From the NCBI GenBank assembly GCA_029817715.1, contig JARUPY010000289.1:124001-188000 (forward strand): 64,000 bases of DNA, written 5' to 3'. How positions within the stretch are numbered: the stretch's first letter is position 1; each line of letters opens with the position of its first letter. Of the stretch, positions 53,748 through 62,399 are shown piece by piece. The stretch is from Melastoma dodecandrum (Eukaryota; Streptophyta; Magnoliopsida; Myrtales; Melastomataceae). The notes beneath the pieces were generated by a model. It made no database searches. It was not told the DNA's origin and was given only the letters and a program-made list of their open reading frames with translations. Position numbers and translations under genes: made by a program.

Positions 53748-53895
53748 GCGGCTCGGGCTTCTTCGCCTCTTCCTTCGGTGCGCGCGTCGCGGAGACCGGA
53801 TCGCTCGCCGGGAAGGTCTCTTCCAGGCCCTCGTCGAGGTCCGACTCGTCGTCGCGCGCCGGCTCGGCGTTCTTGTGCTTGGTGTTCTCGTTCAT
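53707..53895 (-). CDS. Small acidic protein downstream of pdhS
   Basis: 62 residues from ATG 53895. Hydrophilic and highly charged: NENTKHKNAEPARDDESDLDEGLEETFPASDPVSATRAPK and a basic Pro-rich tail. The DEGLEETFPASDPVS core recurs in short hypothetical proteins of Hyphomicrobiales; function unknown. In the printed sequence it is in frame with pdhS because the pdhS stop is hidden by an AAAA run, but an own start is likelier. It overlaps the HPr 3' end. Confidence 0.6.
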   Translation of the reverse strand: MNENTKHKNAEPARDDESDLDEGLEETFPASDPVSATRAPKEEAKKPEPPTRPRQSDKRSAT

Positions 53896-53930
53896 GCCCG
53901 GCCAACGGCGACGGGCCGGCCGCGTTCCTT

Positions 53931-56744
53931 CTATCCCGCCAGCACGCGGGCCGCGGGAAAATGCCACCTCGACAAGGGTGCCCTGGTCGACCTTGCTGCG
54001 GATCGTCAGCGCCGCCTCGTTGGCCTCGACGAGCGCCTTGGTGAGCGGCAGCCCGAGCCCGGTGCCGCTCGCCGGCGGCCGCCCGCTCGACGTGACCTGG
54101 CGGAACGGCTCGAGCGCCGCGACAATGTCGGCGTCGGACATGCCGGGGCCCGTGTCGCGGATGCGGATGACCACCTTTCCGTCCTCCGGCGCCGCGGTGG
54201 CGACGATCACCTGGCCGCCTGGCTCGTTGAACTTGACCGCGTTCGACAGGAGATTGAGCAGGATCTGGCGCAGCGAGCGCTCGTCGGCCTTGATCATCGG
54301 CAGGCCGGCGGCGAGCGACTGGCGCATGATGACCCGCTCGCGGCTCGCCATCGGCTGCATCAGGCCGACGCACTCGCCAATCACCTTGTTGGCGTCGATC
54401 GCGGCGACCTCGAGCTCCATCTTGCCGGCCTCGATCTTCGAGAGGTCGAGCAGGTCGTTGACGAGGCTCATCACATGCGTGCCGGAGCCGTGGATGTCGC
54501 GCAGATAATCCTTGTAGCGCTCGTTCCCGACCGGCCCGAAGCGCTCGTCGAGGATCACCTCCGCGAAGCCGATGATCGCGTTGAGCGGCGTGCGGATCTC
54601 GTGGCTCGCCTTGGCGAGGAAGTCGGACTTCAGCGCGCTGGCGCGTTCGGCGTCCTGCTTGGCGGTCTCGAGCTCGCCCTCGACCTTCTTCCAATGCGTA
54701 AGGTCGCGAAACAGCGCGCAGAAGCGTGCGCCGCCGCCGTCACCCTCCGCGGGCTCGCCCGGATCGAGGCGCCCCAAGGTCATGAAGACCGGGATCGCGT
54801 CGCCCTGCGGCGCCTTCAGGCGCAGCTCGCGCCCGTCGTTGAAGAGGCTGCGGGTCGAGCCCGGCTCGAGATCGGCGAGATAGCCTTTGGCGAGGTCGCG
54901 GTTCTCCGGCGCGAAACAGGTCGAGGAACGGCTTGCCGATCACCTGGCCGCGGTCGCAGCCGCACAGCGCTTCGCCCGACCGGTTGAGCGAGAGGATGTC
55001 GCCCGCCGGATCGATCACAGCGACGCCGTCGGTTGCCGTCTCGAGGATCGCGCGCAGCTCGCGCAGCTCGGTGGCGTCGCGGCGGCTCGCCTCGCGATGG
55101 TCGCGCGCCATCGACTCGATCGCGGCGTCATGGTCCGCGTCCGGTTCGGTATCGCCTGCGGGCGCGGCTTGCAGCGTCAGCAGGGTGGCCGGCAGGCCGT
55201 CCCAGCTGATGCGCTGCATGCGGGTATTGGTCCGCAGGATGGACCCGTCGCGCGTCCGCACGCCCACCGCCTCGCTGCCGGTCACGTTGCCGGGCTGGTC
55301 GCCGAAGACATGCGCCAGGCCGCCGGCATCATGCAGCGCGTCCTCGTCGGCGTAGCCGAGAAGGTCGAGTAGATGCCGGTTGGCGAAGATCGGCATATTG
55401 TCGCGGCTGATCAGCAGGCCGAGCGCGAGCCGGTCGAGCACGGCGAGGCCGTTGCGGCCGATCTCTTTCGCGCGAGGCGGGTCGTCTGGAGGCGCGGGTT
55501 GGGGCGCTAGCGGCTCGGGCGCGACCACGGCCGTTTCGATCGGCGCGACAGCGTCGACGGCCGCAAGGGGGACGGACGCGGGCTCCTCGGGAGTCGGCGG
55601 CTCCGGTCGAGGTACCGGCGGAGGGGGCGCCGCGACAGCCGGCGGCTCGTTCAGCCCGGCGTGATCGCGGAGCTTCGCGCCGAGCTCGTCGAAAGCGATC
55701 TGGTCCTCGGCCGTGAACCCGCGCGCGCCGGGAAAGCGCACGACATTGCCGCTCTGGCCGCTCGGCGGAGCCGGCTCGGGCGCCGGCGTCAGGCGCGTCG
55801 GCTCGCGTGCGACGATCCTGTCGGGATAGGCGACGCCGTAGCCGCGATAGCCCTCGAAGGGCGCGATCGCGGTCGAAGGTGGGGATCGCGCCCAGCGTCA
55901 CCGCCACGGCGCCGGGGGCGTCGCTGATCGGCCAGTGCACCTCGAGCCCGCTCCAGGTTCCGCGGCCCGACAGGGCCTCGGCGAGACGGCCGCTCGGGTC
56001 GATCCGCGGCGCAAGCTCGGCAAGGCTGCGGCCGACGATGTCCGCGTTGTCGTGGCCGACGACGGATTCGAGCGGCGGCGTCACCTGCGTGCAGACCGCC
56101 TGCGCATCGGTCTGCCACAGGAAGCGCACGGCCCGGCCCTGCGGCAAGCGCGCGCGCAACGCTCGTATCGCCTCGTCCGTCCCCGGCTCGCTCACCTCGT
56201 CTTTCTCGCTCGCCTCACTTTCGAGGACAGACCCGGCTGGCGTCATCGCCGCAAAGGACGTGGCGCGTTGCGCCTCGGCGGTCGGAATGTCGGCCGGAGC
56301 CGGCGCGTATGTCGCCGCCTCGGCCGGTGCCGCGCCGGCGCGCCGGGCGCGTACGCCCAGCGCCGCCGCGACGAGCACCAAACGGCCGCTCGCCATCTTG
56401 AAGCGCCGGCACAGGAAGGTGATCACCTTGCCTTGCGGCCCGAGGGCGAAGCGCAGCCGCTCGAGCCGCGGCGCGCCTTCGAGCGGCAGGGTACGGAGCA
56501 AGGTGCCGAGCCGCTGCGCGCCGGGGTCACGCTCGCCGAGCAGGCGATCGGCGAGAGCCTCGCTCGTCGCGACGTCGAACAGGTCGAAAAGGGCGCGACT
56601 CGCCAGCACCAGGGTCGCCCGCTCGCCCTCGCCGATGGCGACCGCGAGCAGCGGCGGCTCGCTCCTGGCATCGAGCGCGAGCGCGCGCAGACAGGCGTCG
56701 AAGTCGCCGCGCGTCAGGCCAGGCCCGAACCAGACATCATCCAT
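53931..56744 (-). CDS. PdhS/PleC/DivJ-type cell-cycle histidine kinase, frame broken
   Basis: Large cytoplasmic kinase, about 937 residues, expected to phosphorylate DivK. No membrane segments. An N-terminal region with a PAS-like domain (LPQGRAVRFLWQTDAQAVCTQ, about 190-290), a Pro-rich linker, two more PAS domains (LLISRDNMPIFANRHLLDLLGY; ATDGVAVIDPAGDILSLNRSGEAL) and the DivJ/PleC-type catalytic part: KSDFLAKASHEIRTPLNAIIGFAEVILDERFGPVGNERYKDYLRDIH, then NLLSNAVKF, DTGPGMS and GTGLGLPLTK. Frame breaks near 55868, at AAA 54914-54916 and at AAAA 53958-53961; with the last one corrected the protein ends at TAG 53931-53933. A CtrA-like site lies just upstream. Confidence 0.85.
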
Positions 56745-56807
56745 CGCGGCCGAGCCTTCCCGCCGAGGTCACATGCGCAAGGATCTCGTCCGCCGCCACG
56801 GATAGCC

Positions 56808-56823
56808 CTAAGGAAGTTTTAAC
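56808..56823. promoter_or_regulatory. Candidate CtrA site upstream of pdhS
   Basis: On the minus strand GTTAAAACTTCCTTAG: TTAA-N7-TTAG, one mismatch from the CtrA consensus. About 64-79 bases before the pdhS start, a promoter-proximal position. Confidence 0.4.
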
Positions 56824-56888
56824 GAGGCCGGTCGAAGGCGTCCATCACCCCGGCCGCGCTGCACACAACGCGTGGCTTTTAGGGTTAA

Positions 56889-58163
56889 TTACGGGCGGCT
56901 GTCTGGCGATTCGACGAGAATCGCACGGAAATCGTTGACGTTTGTGAGAGTGGGGCCGGTCACCACGCTGTCGCCGGGTGCCTGGAAGAATCCGTGGCCG
57001 TCGTGGTCGGCGAGGCTCTCGGCCGGGTTGATTCCCCCGGCGAACGCGCGCTCCAGGGTCGTCGGATCGACGAGCGCGCCAGCGATCTCCTCGGCGCCGT
57101 CGACGCCGTCGGTGTCGCCGGCGATCGCGTGCACCTGCGGCAGACCACGCAGCGCGATCGCGAGCGACAGCAGGAACTCGACGTTGCGGCCGCCGCGCCC
57201 GTCGCCGCGCACCGTCACCGTCGTCTCGCCGCCCGACAGGAGCACGCAGGGCGCCGCGAAGGGCTGGCCGCGCGTCGCAGTCTGCCGGGCGATGCCGCCG
57301 AGCACGATCCCCATGTCGCGCGATTCGCCCTCCAGGCTGTCGCCGAGGATATACGGAGTGATCCCCGCGGCTCGCGCAACCTCCGCCGCCGCCTCGAGCG
57401 AGGCCTGCGGCGCGGCGATCAGGTGGAACTCGTAGGCCGGCAACGCGTCGCCGTCGGGCTTCGGCGTCTCGCCCCGGCCGCTCTCCAGCGCCTCGCGCAC
57501 CGTATCCGGCACGTCGATCGCGTATTTGCGGATAATCGCCAGCGCGTCCTTGCAGGTGGTCGGATCGGGCACCGTCGGACCCGAGGCGATGTCGCCCGGC
57601 GCGTCGCCGGGCACGTCGGAGATCGCCAAGGTCACCACTTTCGCCGGCGCGCAGGCCAGCGCCAGCCGGCCGCCCTTGATGCCGGAGAGATGGCGGCGCA
57701 CGCAATTCATCTCCGTGATCGTTGCGCCGCTCTTCAGGAGCGCCTTGTTGACGGCCTGCTTCTCGGCGAGGCTCAGGCCCTCGAGCGGCATCGGCAGCAG
57801 CGCCGACCCGCCGCCGGAGATGAGCGCGATCACGAGATCGTCCACGTTCAGGCCGCGGACGAGGTCGAGCATCCGCCTGGCGGCGTCGGCGCCCGCCTGG
57901 TCCGGCACCGGGTGGCTCGCCTCGACGATCTCGATGCCGCGGGTCTCGACGGCATGACCGTAGCGCGTGACGACGAGACCGGTGAGCGGCTGCGGCCAAT
58001 GCATCTCCAGCGCCCGCGCCATCTCGGCCGAGGCCTTTCCGGCCCCGATGACGATGGTCCGGCCCTTCGGCGGCGCGGGCAGATGCGCCTTGATGGTCTT
58101 GACCGGATCGGCGGCGGCGATCGCGGCATCGAGCAGCGAGCGCAGGAAGGCTTTCTGGTCCAA
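56889..58163 (-). CDS. Glycerate 2-kinase (GckA/TtuD, MOFRL family)
   Basis: Phosphorylates glycerate at C2, in serine-cycle or glyoxylate/tartrate metabolism. 424 residues: VIGAGKASAEMARALE near the N-terminus, LISGGGSALLPMPL, LSGIKGGRLA, SDVPGDAPGDIASGPTVPDP, and the C-terminal MOFRL domain with VLLSGGETTVTVRGDGRGGRN, AGDTDGVDG and NPAESLADHDGHGFF. Intact. Often misannotated as hydroxypyruvate reductase. No serine-cycle genes surround it. Confidence 0.9.
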   Translation of the reverse strand: MDQKAFLRSLLDAAIAAADPVKTIKAHLPAPPKGRTIVIGAGKASAEMARALEMHWPQPLTGLVVTRYGHAVETRGIEIVEASHPVPDQAGADAARRMLDLVRGLNVDDLVIALISGGGSALLPMPLEGLSLAEKQAVNKALLKSGATITEMNCVRRHLSGIKGGRLALACAPAKVVTLAISDVPGDAPGDIASGPTVPDPTTCKDALAIIRKYAIDVPDTVREALESGRGETPKPDGDALPAYEFHLIAAPQASLEAAAEVARAAGITPYILGDSLEGESRDMGIVLGGIARQTATRGQPFAAPCVLLSGGETTVTVRGDGRGGRNVEFLLSLAIALRGLPQVHAIAGDTDGVDGAEEIAGALVDPTTLERAFAGGINPAESLADHDGHGFFQAPGDSVVTGPTLTNVNDFRAILVESPDSRP

Positions 58164-58172
58164 GGACGTCCC

Positions 58173-61100
58173 TTACAGCGAGGAGATTCTCGATCTCGCG
58201 CTGTTTAGGGGAGACGACGTCGCAGCGCCATCCCATCCGCCGGGCGGCGGCGTCACGTCGACCGCCACGGGGTCGGGGCTACGCGGATGGAAGGCCGCCG
58301 CAAGCGCCTTGGCGACCGCGAGATCGCTGGGGCTGAGCTTGCCGGCGACCTCGTCGCGCTTCTGCGCCGCGTCGGGATCGTTCTGCATCGCGGCGACCGC
58401 GAACCATTGGTAGGATTGCACGAGCGACTGCTCGACGCCGAGGCCGCGTGCCAGCAGGATCGCGAAATTGTACTCGCTGTCGTGGATGCCGAACTGCGCG
58501 GCCTTGCGGAACCAGGTCGCCGCGCCCTCGTAGTCCGGCTTTCCGTCGCCATCGGCGAGCAGGACCGCGAGATTGTGCATCGCGCGCGGATTTCCCGCGT
58601 CCGCCGCCTCGCGATAGAGGCGCTTGGCGCGCGTCTTGTCCTGGGCGACGCCGACGCCCTTTTCGTAGAGCGCGCCGAGCCGGTAGAGCGCGGGCGCGAC
58701 GCCGTGGTCGGCCGCCTTGGCGTACCACTTGGCCGCGACCTTGTAATCGCGCGGCACGAGCTTGCCCTCGCCGTAGGCGGAGCCGAGCACGTATTGCGCC
58801 GCGCCATCGCCGCTCTGCGCGGTCGCCTCGAGCCCGGCCGGCAGGCCCGCCGGAGCCACCGCCGCCGCCTGCGCCGCGAAGGAGGGAAGGTTCGGGATCG
58901 AGCCGGTCTGGATCGGATCGCTGCCGGGGATCGCCGCGCTGATCGCCGGCGCGCCGTGCGGCAGCTCGCTCGGCGACAGCGCGCCGAGGCCGCTCCCGGC
59001 CTCTGACTTCGGCAGCGCCGCACCGGGCAACGCCGATTTGGGGAGTGCCGAAGGCGGCGCCTCGAAGGCCGCCACCCGCGCGGGCGGCGCCGCGTCGGCG
59101 ACGTCGGAGCCGGCACCGCCGAACGGCGAGCGCTGGATGACCGCCATCGTGCCGACGATCAGGAAGACCGCGGCGAGCGCGAGCAGAACGGGCCGCTTGT
59201 GGCTCGCGACATAGTCGCGCGACTTGGCCATCAGGTCGGCGCGTGCCGGGCTGCCCTTCTCGCCGCTGCCTGGACGCTTGATGGCGACGGCGGCGGGGTC
59301 GGCCTGCGCGGCCTGCGCGGCACGGCGCGCGGCGGCGATGAAATCGGCGCGCCCGGCGCCCTCGTCGAGGTCCGTCGGCTTGCCGCGACCGCCAGCCGGC
59401 GCAGGCGGCTTCACGCGGTCCTTTGCCCGCATGCCGATCGGGTCGAGCAGCGGATCGGCGGCGCCGAGCGACAGGTCCATGGGGGCCGTCCGCGCCGGCT
59501 TCTCCGGGCGCGGCGCAACGGGGGCAGGGCGCTCGGGGGCGGCCGGCCGCGCCGCCTGGGCGGGGGCGGCGGCGGGCGTCTGCGGCGGCCGCGGACGCTT
59601 GCGGACCTCGGCGAGGTCGCCCTCCATCAGGGAGAGGCGATCGACCATCTTCTCCAGCGCCCCGTGCATCACGTCGAGCGTCGACTGGGTGCGCAGGTCG
59701 GCCTCGTCCTGGAGCGCCTTCAGCGCCGCGACCTCGCCGTCGCGATCGTCGTGGTGGTAGCTCTTGCCTTCGTCGATGGCGATCTGCAGCACCTCGCGCG
59801 CGGCTCGCGCGGCCGAGGTCTCGACGCTGGCCCGCGTCGCCTCGAGATGCTTGAAGAGGTCCTGCATCGAACGTTCGAGCGTCGCCATGGCGGCCAGCCC
59901 GGATTCTGAGCGCTCGAAGCGCGAGGCGAGCAGGCTGATCTGCTGCTGCAACGCCTCGATCGCCTGGGCGCCGGCGCCGGGACTGCCGACCGCGTCGATG
60001 CGCGCGCCGAGGTCGCGTACGAGCCCTTCGAGCGCCGCCGCTTCGGCCGTCGTCTCGCCAGGATGATGCGCCGCCTGGGCGGCCGTCGCCGCCTCGCCGC
60101 GGGCAAGCGCCACGTCGACCTTCGCCGCCAGCGATTCGAGTCGTCCCTCGATCTTGTCCAGCCCGATCTTGTCCAGGCCGATCTTGTCGACACCGAGCTG
60201 ATCGACGCCGATCGCGTCGAGGACCGGCGCGGGCCTGGCCTGGAAGGCCTGGCGCTCGAGCCGCTCGGTCAAGGCAGCCAACTGGTGCTCGATGTGATCG
60301 ACGGCGACCGGCCGCGCAGCGCTGCTGGCGACGAGATCGCGGATCTCTTCCATCTGATCCTGCAGCCGCGTCACGGCCCTCGTCTCGGCGCCGCCGCGCA
60401 TCAAGCCGTCGATCTTGTCGCCGATCGCCCGGATCTCGCGCTCCAGCGCGTCGACCCGCGTCGGCTGCTCCATCGCATTGCGTGCGTCGCGCGGCGGCGA
60501 GGCGGTCCTGTCGCGGCAAAGCTCGTCGATTTTCGCCGTCAGCGCGGCGATCTCGCCCTGTATGCCCGCGAGGGCCGGCTGCGGCGGCGGCAAGGTCGGC
60601 GACAAGACCGGCGCGGCGCCGGCGCGCAGGCGGTCGGCCAGGCGAGGCGTGCTGGTAAGGTGCGGGCGATCGAGCGGCATGGCCACTGTCGGGCCATCGA
60701 GCGTGCGCTGGCGATCGGCAATCGCGGCGATCGCCTCGCCGAGACGGCGCTGGCGCGCGTGGACCTCGAGCTCCGGGGCCGAATTGACCGTCGAGGTGGG
60801 CGCCGAATCGAAGGCGGCCACCGGCAGCGCCACCGGGCGCGCGGCGACCGCATCGAGGACGGCATTCATCTTTTCCTCGAGCCGACGCATCGGCTCGGTG
60901 TTTTCCACAAGTTTCTCCTCGGGACCGGCCACCGCATTGCGACGCGCGCTGGCTTCCGCCGTCGTACGGCGTCCGATCATGTCGAGCCGCGCCTCAAGTC
61001 GCGCCAGCGCGCCCTTGATCGGGCTCTGGTCGCGATCGGCGAGCCGGGTCTCGATCGCCGAAAGCTTCTGCGTGAGCGCGGAGACCGATTCACGCTCGCG

Positions 61101-61625
61101 GTCGCGCTTCTCCTCGTTTTTTTCCAAGAGCTTGGTGAACGAATCGAGCGCCGCGTCGGCGCGCCGCTCGGCCTGGAGCGCGCGCCGCTCCATGGCGTCG
61201 ATCGCCTCCTCCAGCAGGAACTCGGTCTCCTCGATCATCGAGACGTCGCGGCGCGCCCGGCGCGGGGCGGCCAGGTCGTCGGCCACGCGCCGCGTGGGCC
61301 GTCGCAGGCCCGCGAGATCGTCGTCGATCGCCCGCCGCGCGCCGCGCGACCTCTGCGGCTCGGCGCCGCGTTCGTCCGTATCGCGCAGGCGCTCGTCGAG
61401 CCGCGTCGAACGCGTGCTCATTCGCTCGAGCCGCGACGTGACGGCGTCGATGCGATCCTGGCCGACGACGTCGCGCTCCTCGATGCCGAGCTCGGCCGCG
61501 TGGTCGGCGATCACGCCGTGCAGCCATTCGCCCAGCGATTTGCCTTGCCGGCGCGCCGCTTCGCGGGCGGCTTCCCGCGCGTCGAAACCGACGCCGTTGA
61601 TGTTCCAGGGAACAGCCTTGTTCAT
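58173..61625 (-). CDS. PodJ-like polar organiser with coiled coils and SEL1 repeats
   Basis: 1150 residues from ATG 61625, resembling the PodJ/localisation-factor proteins of Hyphomicrobiales. N-terminal NINGVGFDAREAAREAARRQGKSLGEWL, then 600 residues of coiled coil (heptads, rich in Arg, Glu, Ala, Leu) with a short tandem repeat near 60150-60210 (GVDKIGLDKIGLDKIEGR), a Pro/Ala linker, one membrane helix (about residues 815-832, RPVLLALAAVFLIVGTMAV) and about four SEL1 repeats at the periplasmic C-terminus (GDGAAQYVLGSAYGEGKL, ALYRLGALYEKGVGV). Such proteins mark a cell pole. Intact despite its length, in contrast to neighbours. Confidence 0.82.
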   Translation of the reverse strand: MNKAVPWNINGVGFDAREAAREAARRQGKSLGEWLHGVIADHAAELGIEERDVVGQDRIDAVTSRLERMSTRSTRLDERLRDTDERGAEPQRSRGARRAIDDDLAGLRRPTRRVADDLAAPRRARRDVSMIEETEFLLEEAIDAMERRALQAERRADAALDSFTKLLEKNEEKRDRERESVSALTQKLSAIETRLADRDQSPIKGALARLEARLDMIGRRTTAEASARRNAVAGPEEKLVENTEPMRRLEEKMNAVLDAVAARPVALPVAAFDSAPTSTVNSAPELEVHARQRRLGEAIAAIADRQRTLDGPTVAMPLDRPHLTSTPRLADRLRAGAAPVLSPTLPPPQPALAGIQGEIAALTAKIDELCRDRTASPPRDARNAMEQPTRVDALEREIRAIGDKIDGLMRGGAETRAVTRLQDQMEEIRDLVASSAARPVAVDHIEHQLAALTERLERQAFQARPAPVLDAIGVDQLGVDKIGLDKIGLDKIEGRLESLAAKVDVALARGEAATAAQAAHHPGETTAEAAALEGLVRDLGARIDAVGSPGAGAQAIEALQQQISLLASRFERSESGLAAMATLERSMQDLFKHLEATRASVETSAARAAREVLQIAIDEGKSYHHDDRDGEVAALKALQDEADLRTQSTLDVMHGALEKMVDRLSLMEGDLAEVRKRPRPPQTPAAAPAQAARPAAPERPAPVAPRPEKPARTAPMDLSLGAADPLLDPIGMRAKDRVKPPAPAGGRGKPTDLDEGAGRADFIAAARRAAQAAQADPAAVAIKRPGSGEKGSPARADLMAKSRDYVASHKRPVLLALAAVFLIVGTMAVIQRSPFGGAGSDVADAAPPARVAAFEAPPSALPKSALPGAALPKSEAGSGLGALSPSELPHGAPAISAAIPGSDPIQTGSIPNLPSFAAQAAAVAPAGLPAGLEATAQSGDGAAQYVLGSAYGEGKLVPRDYKVAAKWYAKAADHGVAPALYRLGALYEKGVGVAQDKTRAKRLYREAADAGNPRAMHNLAVLLADGDGKPDYEGAATWFRKAAQFGIHDSEYNFAILLARGLGVEQSLVQSYQWFAVAAMQNDPDAAQKRDEVAGKLSPSDLAVAKALAAAFHPRSPDPVAVDVTPPPGGWDGAATSSPLNSARSRISSL

Positions 61626-61904
61626 CGCGAGATCCGCCGGGTCCAAGGACCCGCGTTGGAGCGCCAGTCGAGCGTCGGTGGCAGCGAATCAGCTTGGTCG
61701 GGTCGCAGGCAACCGGGCTTGTGACGACTTTCACGACCCAGAGTAAACAACAGGTTAAAGCTGATCGATTTTGGCACAATTTGCTCGAAAGTGGCGCTCC
61801 GACTGACGATACGTAAGGATTGTAATGGATGATCATGCGCTTATAAGTGGCATCGAACGCTATTCAAAAGCGTACACATAGCTTTGCTTTAGATGGAGTC
61901 TCTC

Positions 61905-62399
61905 ATGCAGCATGAGCTTTCCCCAGCGAGAGTGGGGAATGAGGCGGCGCAGAAGGGTGAATGCACGATCAGCGAGCTGGCACGTGCCTACGACGTCAGC
62001 CTGCGGACGCTTCGATTCTACGAGGACAAGGGGCTGCTGCATCCACGCCGGCAGGGAACGGCGCGCTTCTACAGTGCCGGGGATCGTGTCCGTCTCGAGC
62101 TGATCCTGAAGGGCAAGCGGCTAGGGTTCACGCTCTCAGAGATCCACGAGCTGATCGCGTCGCGATCGCAGTCCGTGCAGGCGGCTTCGGAGTCCGAAAG
62201 CGACCTAACCGTCAGCCTCGATCGCGAGCAGATCGCCGCACAGATCGCCCATCTCCAGCGCCAACGCGACGAGCTCGATTCGGCGATCGAAGAGCTGCGC
62301 CGCGCGCACGAGCGCATGATGGGGCGCGGTCGACTGACTTTGGAGTGGGCGGCCGGACGGCCGCTATTCGGCGGCGATCTTCACCAGCCGCCATTGTGA
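61905..62399 (+). CDS. MerR-family transcriptional regulator
   Basis: 164 residues. The winged-helix HTH reads CTISELARAYDVSLRTLRFYEDKGLLHPRRQGTARFYSAGDRVRLELILKGKRLGFTLSEI, followed by a dimerising coiled coil (LQRQRDELDSAIEELRRAHERM). No Cys-rich metal site is visible, so it is not a metal sensor of the classic type. ATG 61905 has GGAG six bases before it. Its last residues overlap the convergent kinase by 36 bases. Target unknown. The 280-base gap to the PodJ-like gene has no other feature I can support. Confidence 0.87.
   Translation: MQHELSPARVGNEAAQKGECTISELARAYDVSLRTLRFYEDKGLLHPRRQGTARFYSAGDRVRLELILKGKRLGFTLSEIHELIASRSQSVQAASESESDLTVSLDREQIAAQIAHLQRQRDELDSAIEELRRAHERMMGRGRLTLEWAAGRPLFGGDLHQPPL

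Noticed and set aside
53707..54783. pdhS fused to the small acidic protein
   Set aside because: One A fewer at 53958-53961 gives a normal family C-terminus and stop at 53931-53933, and the small protein has its own ATG.
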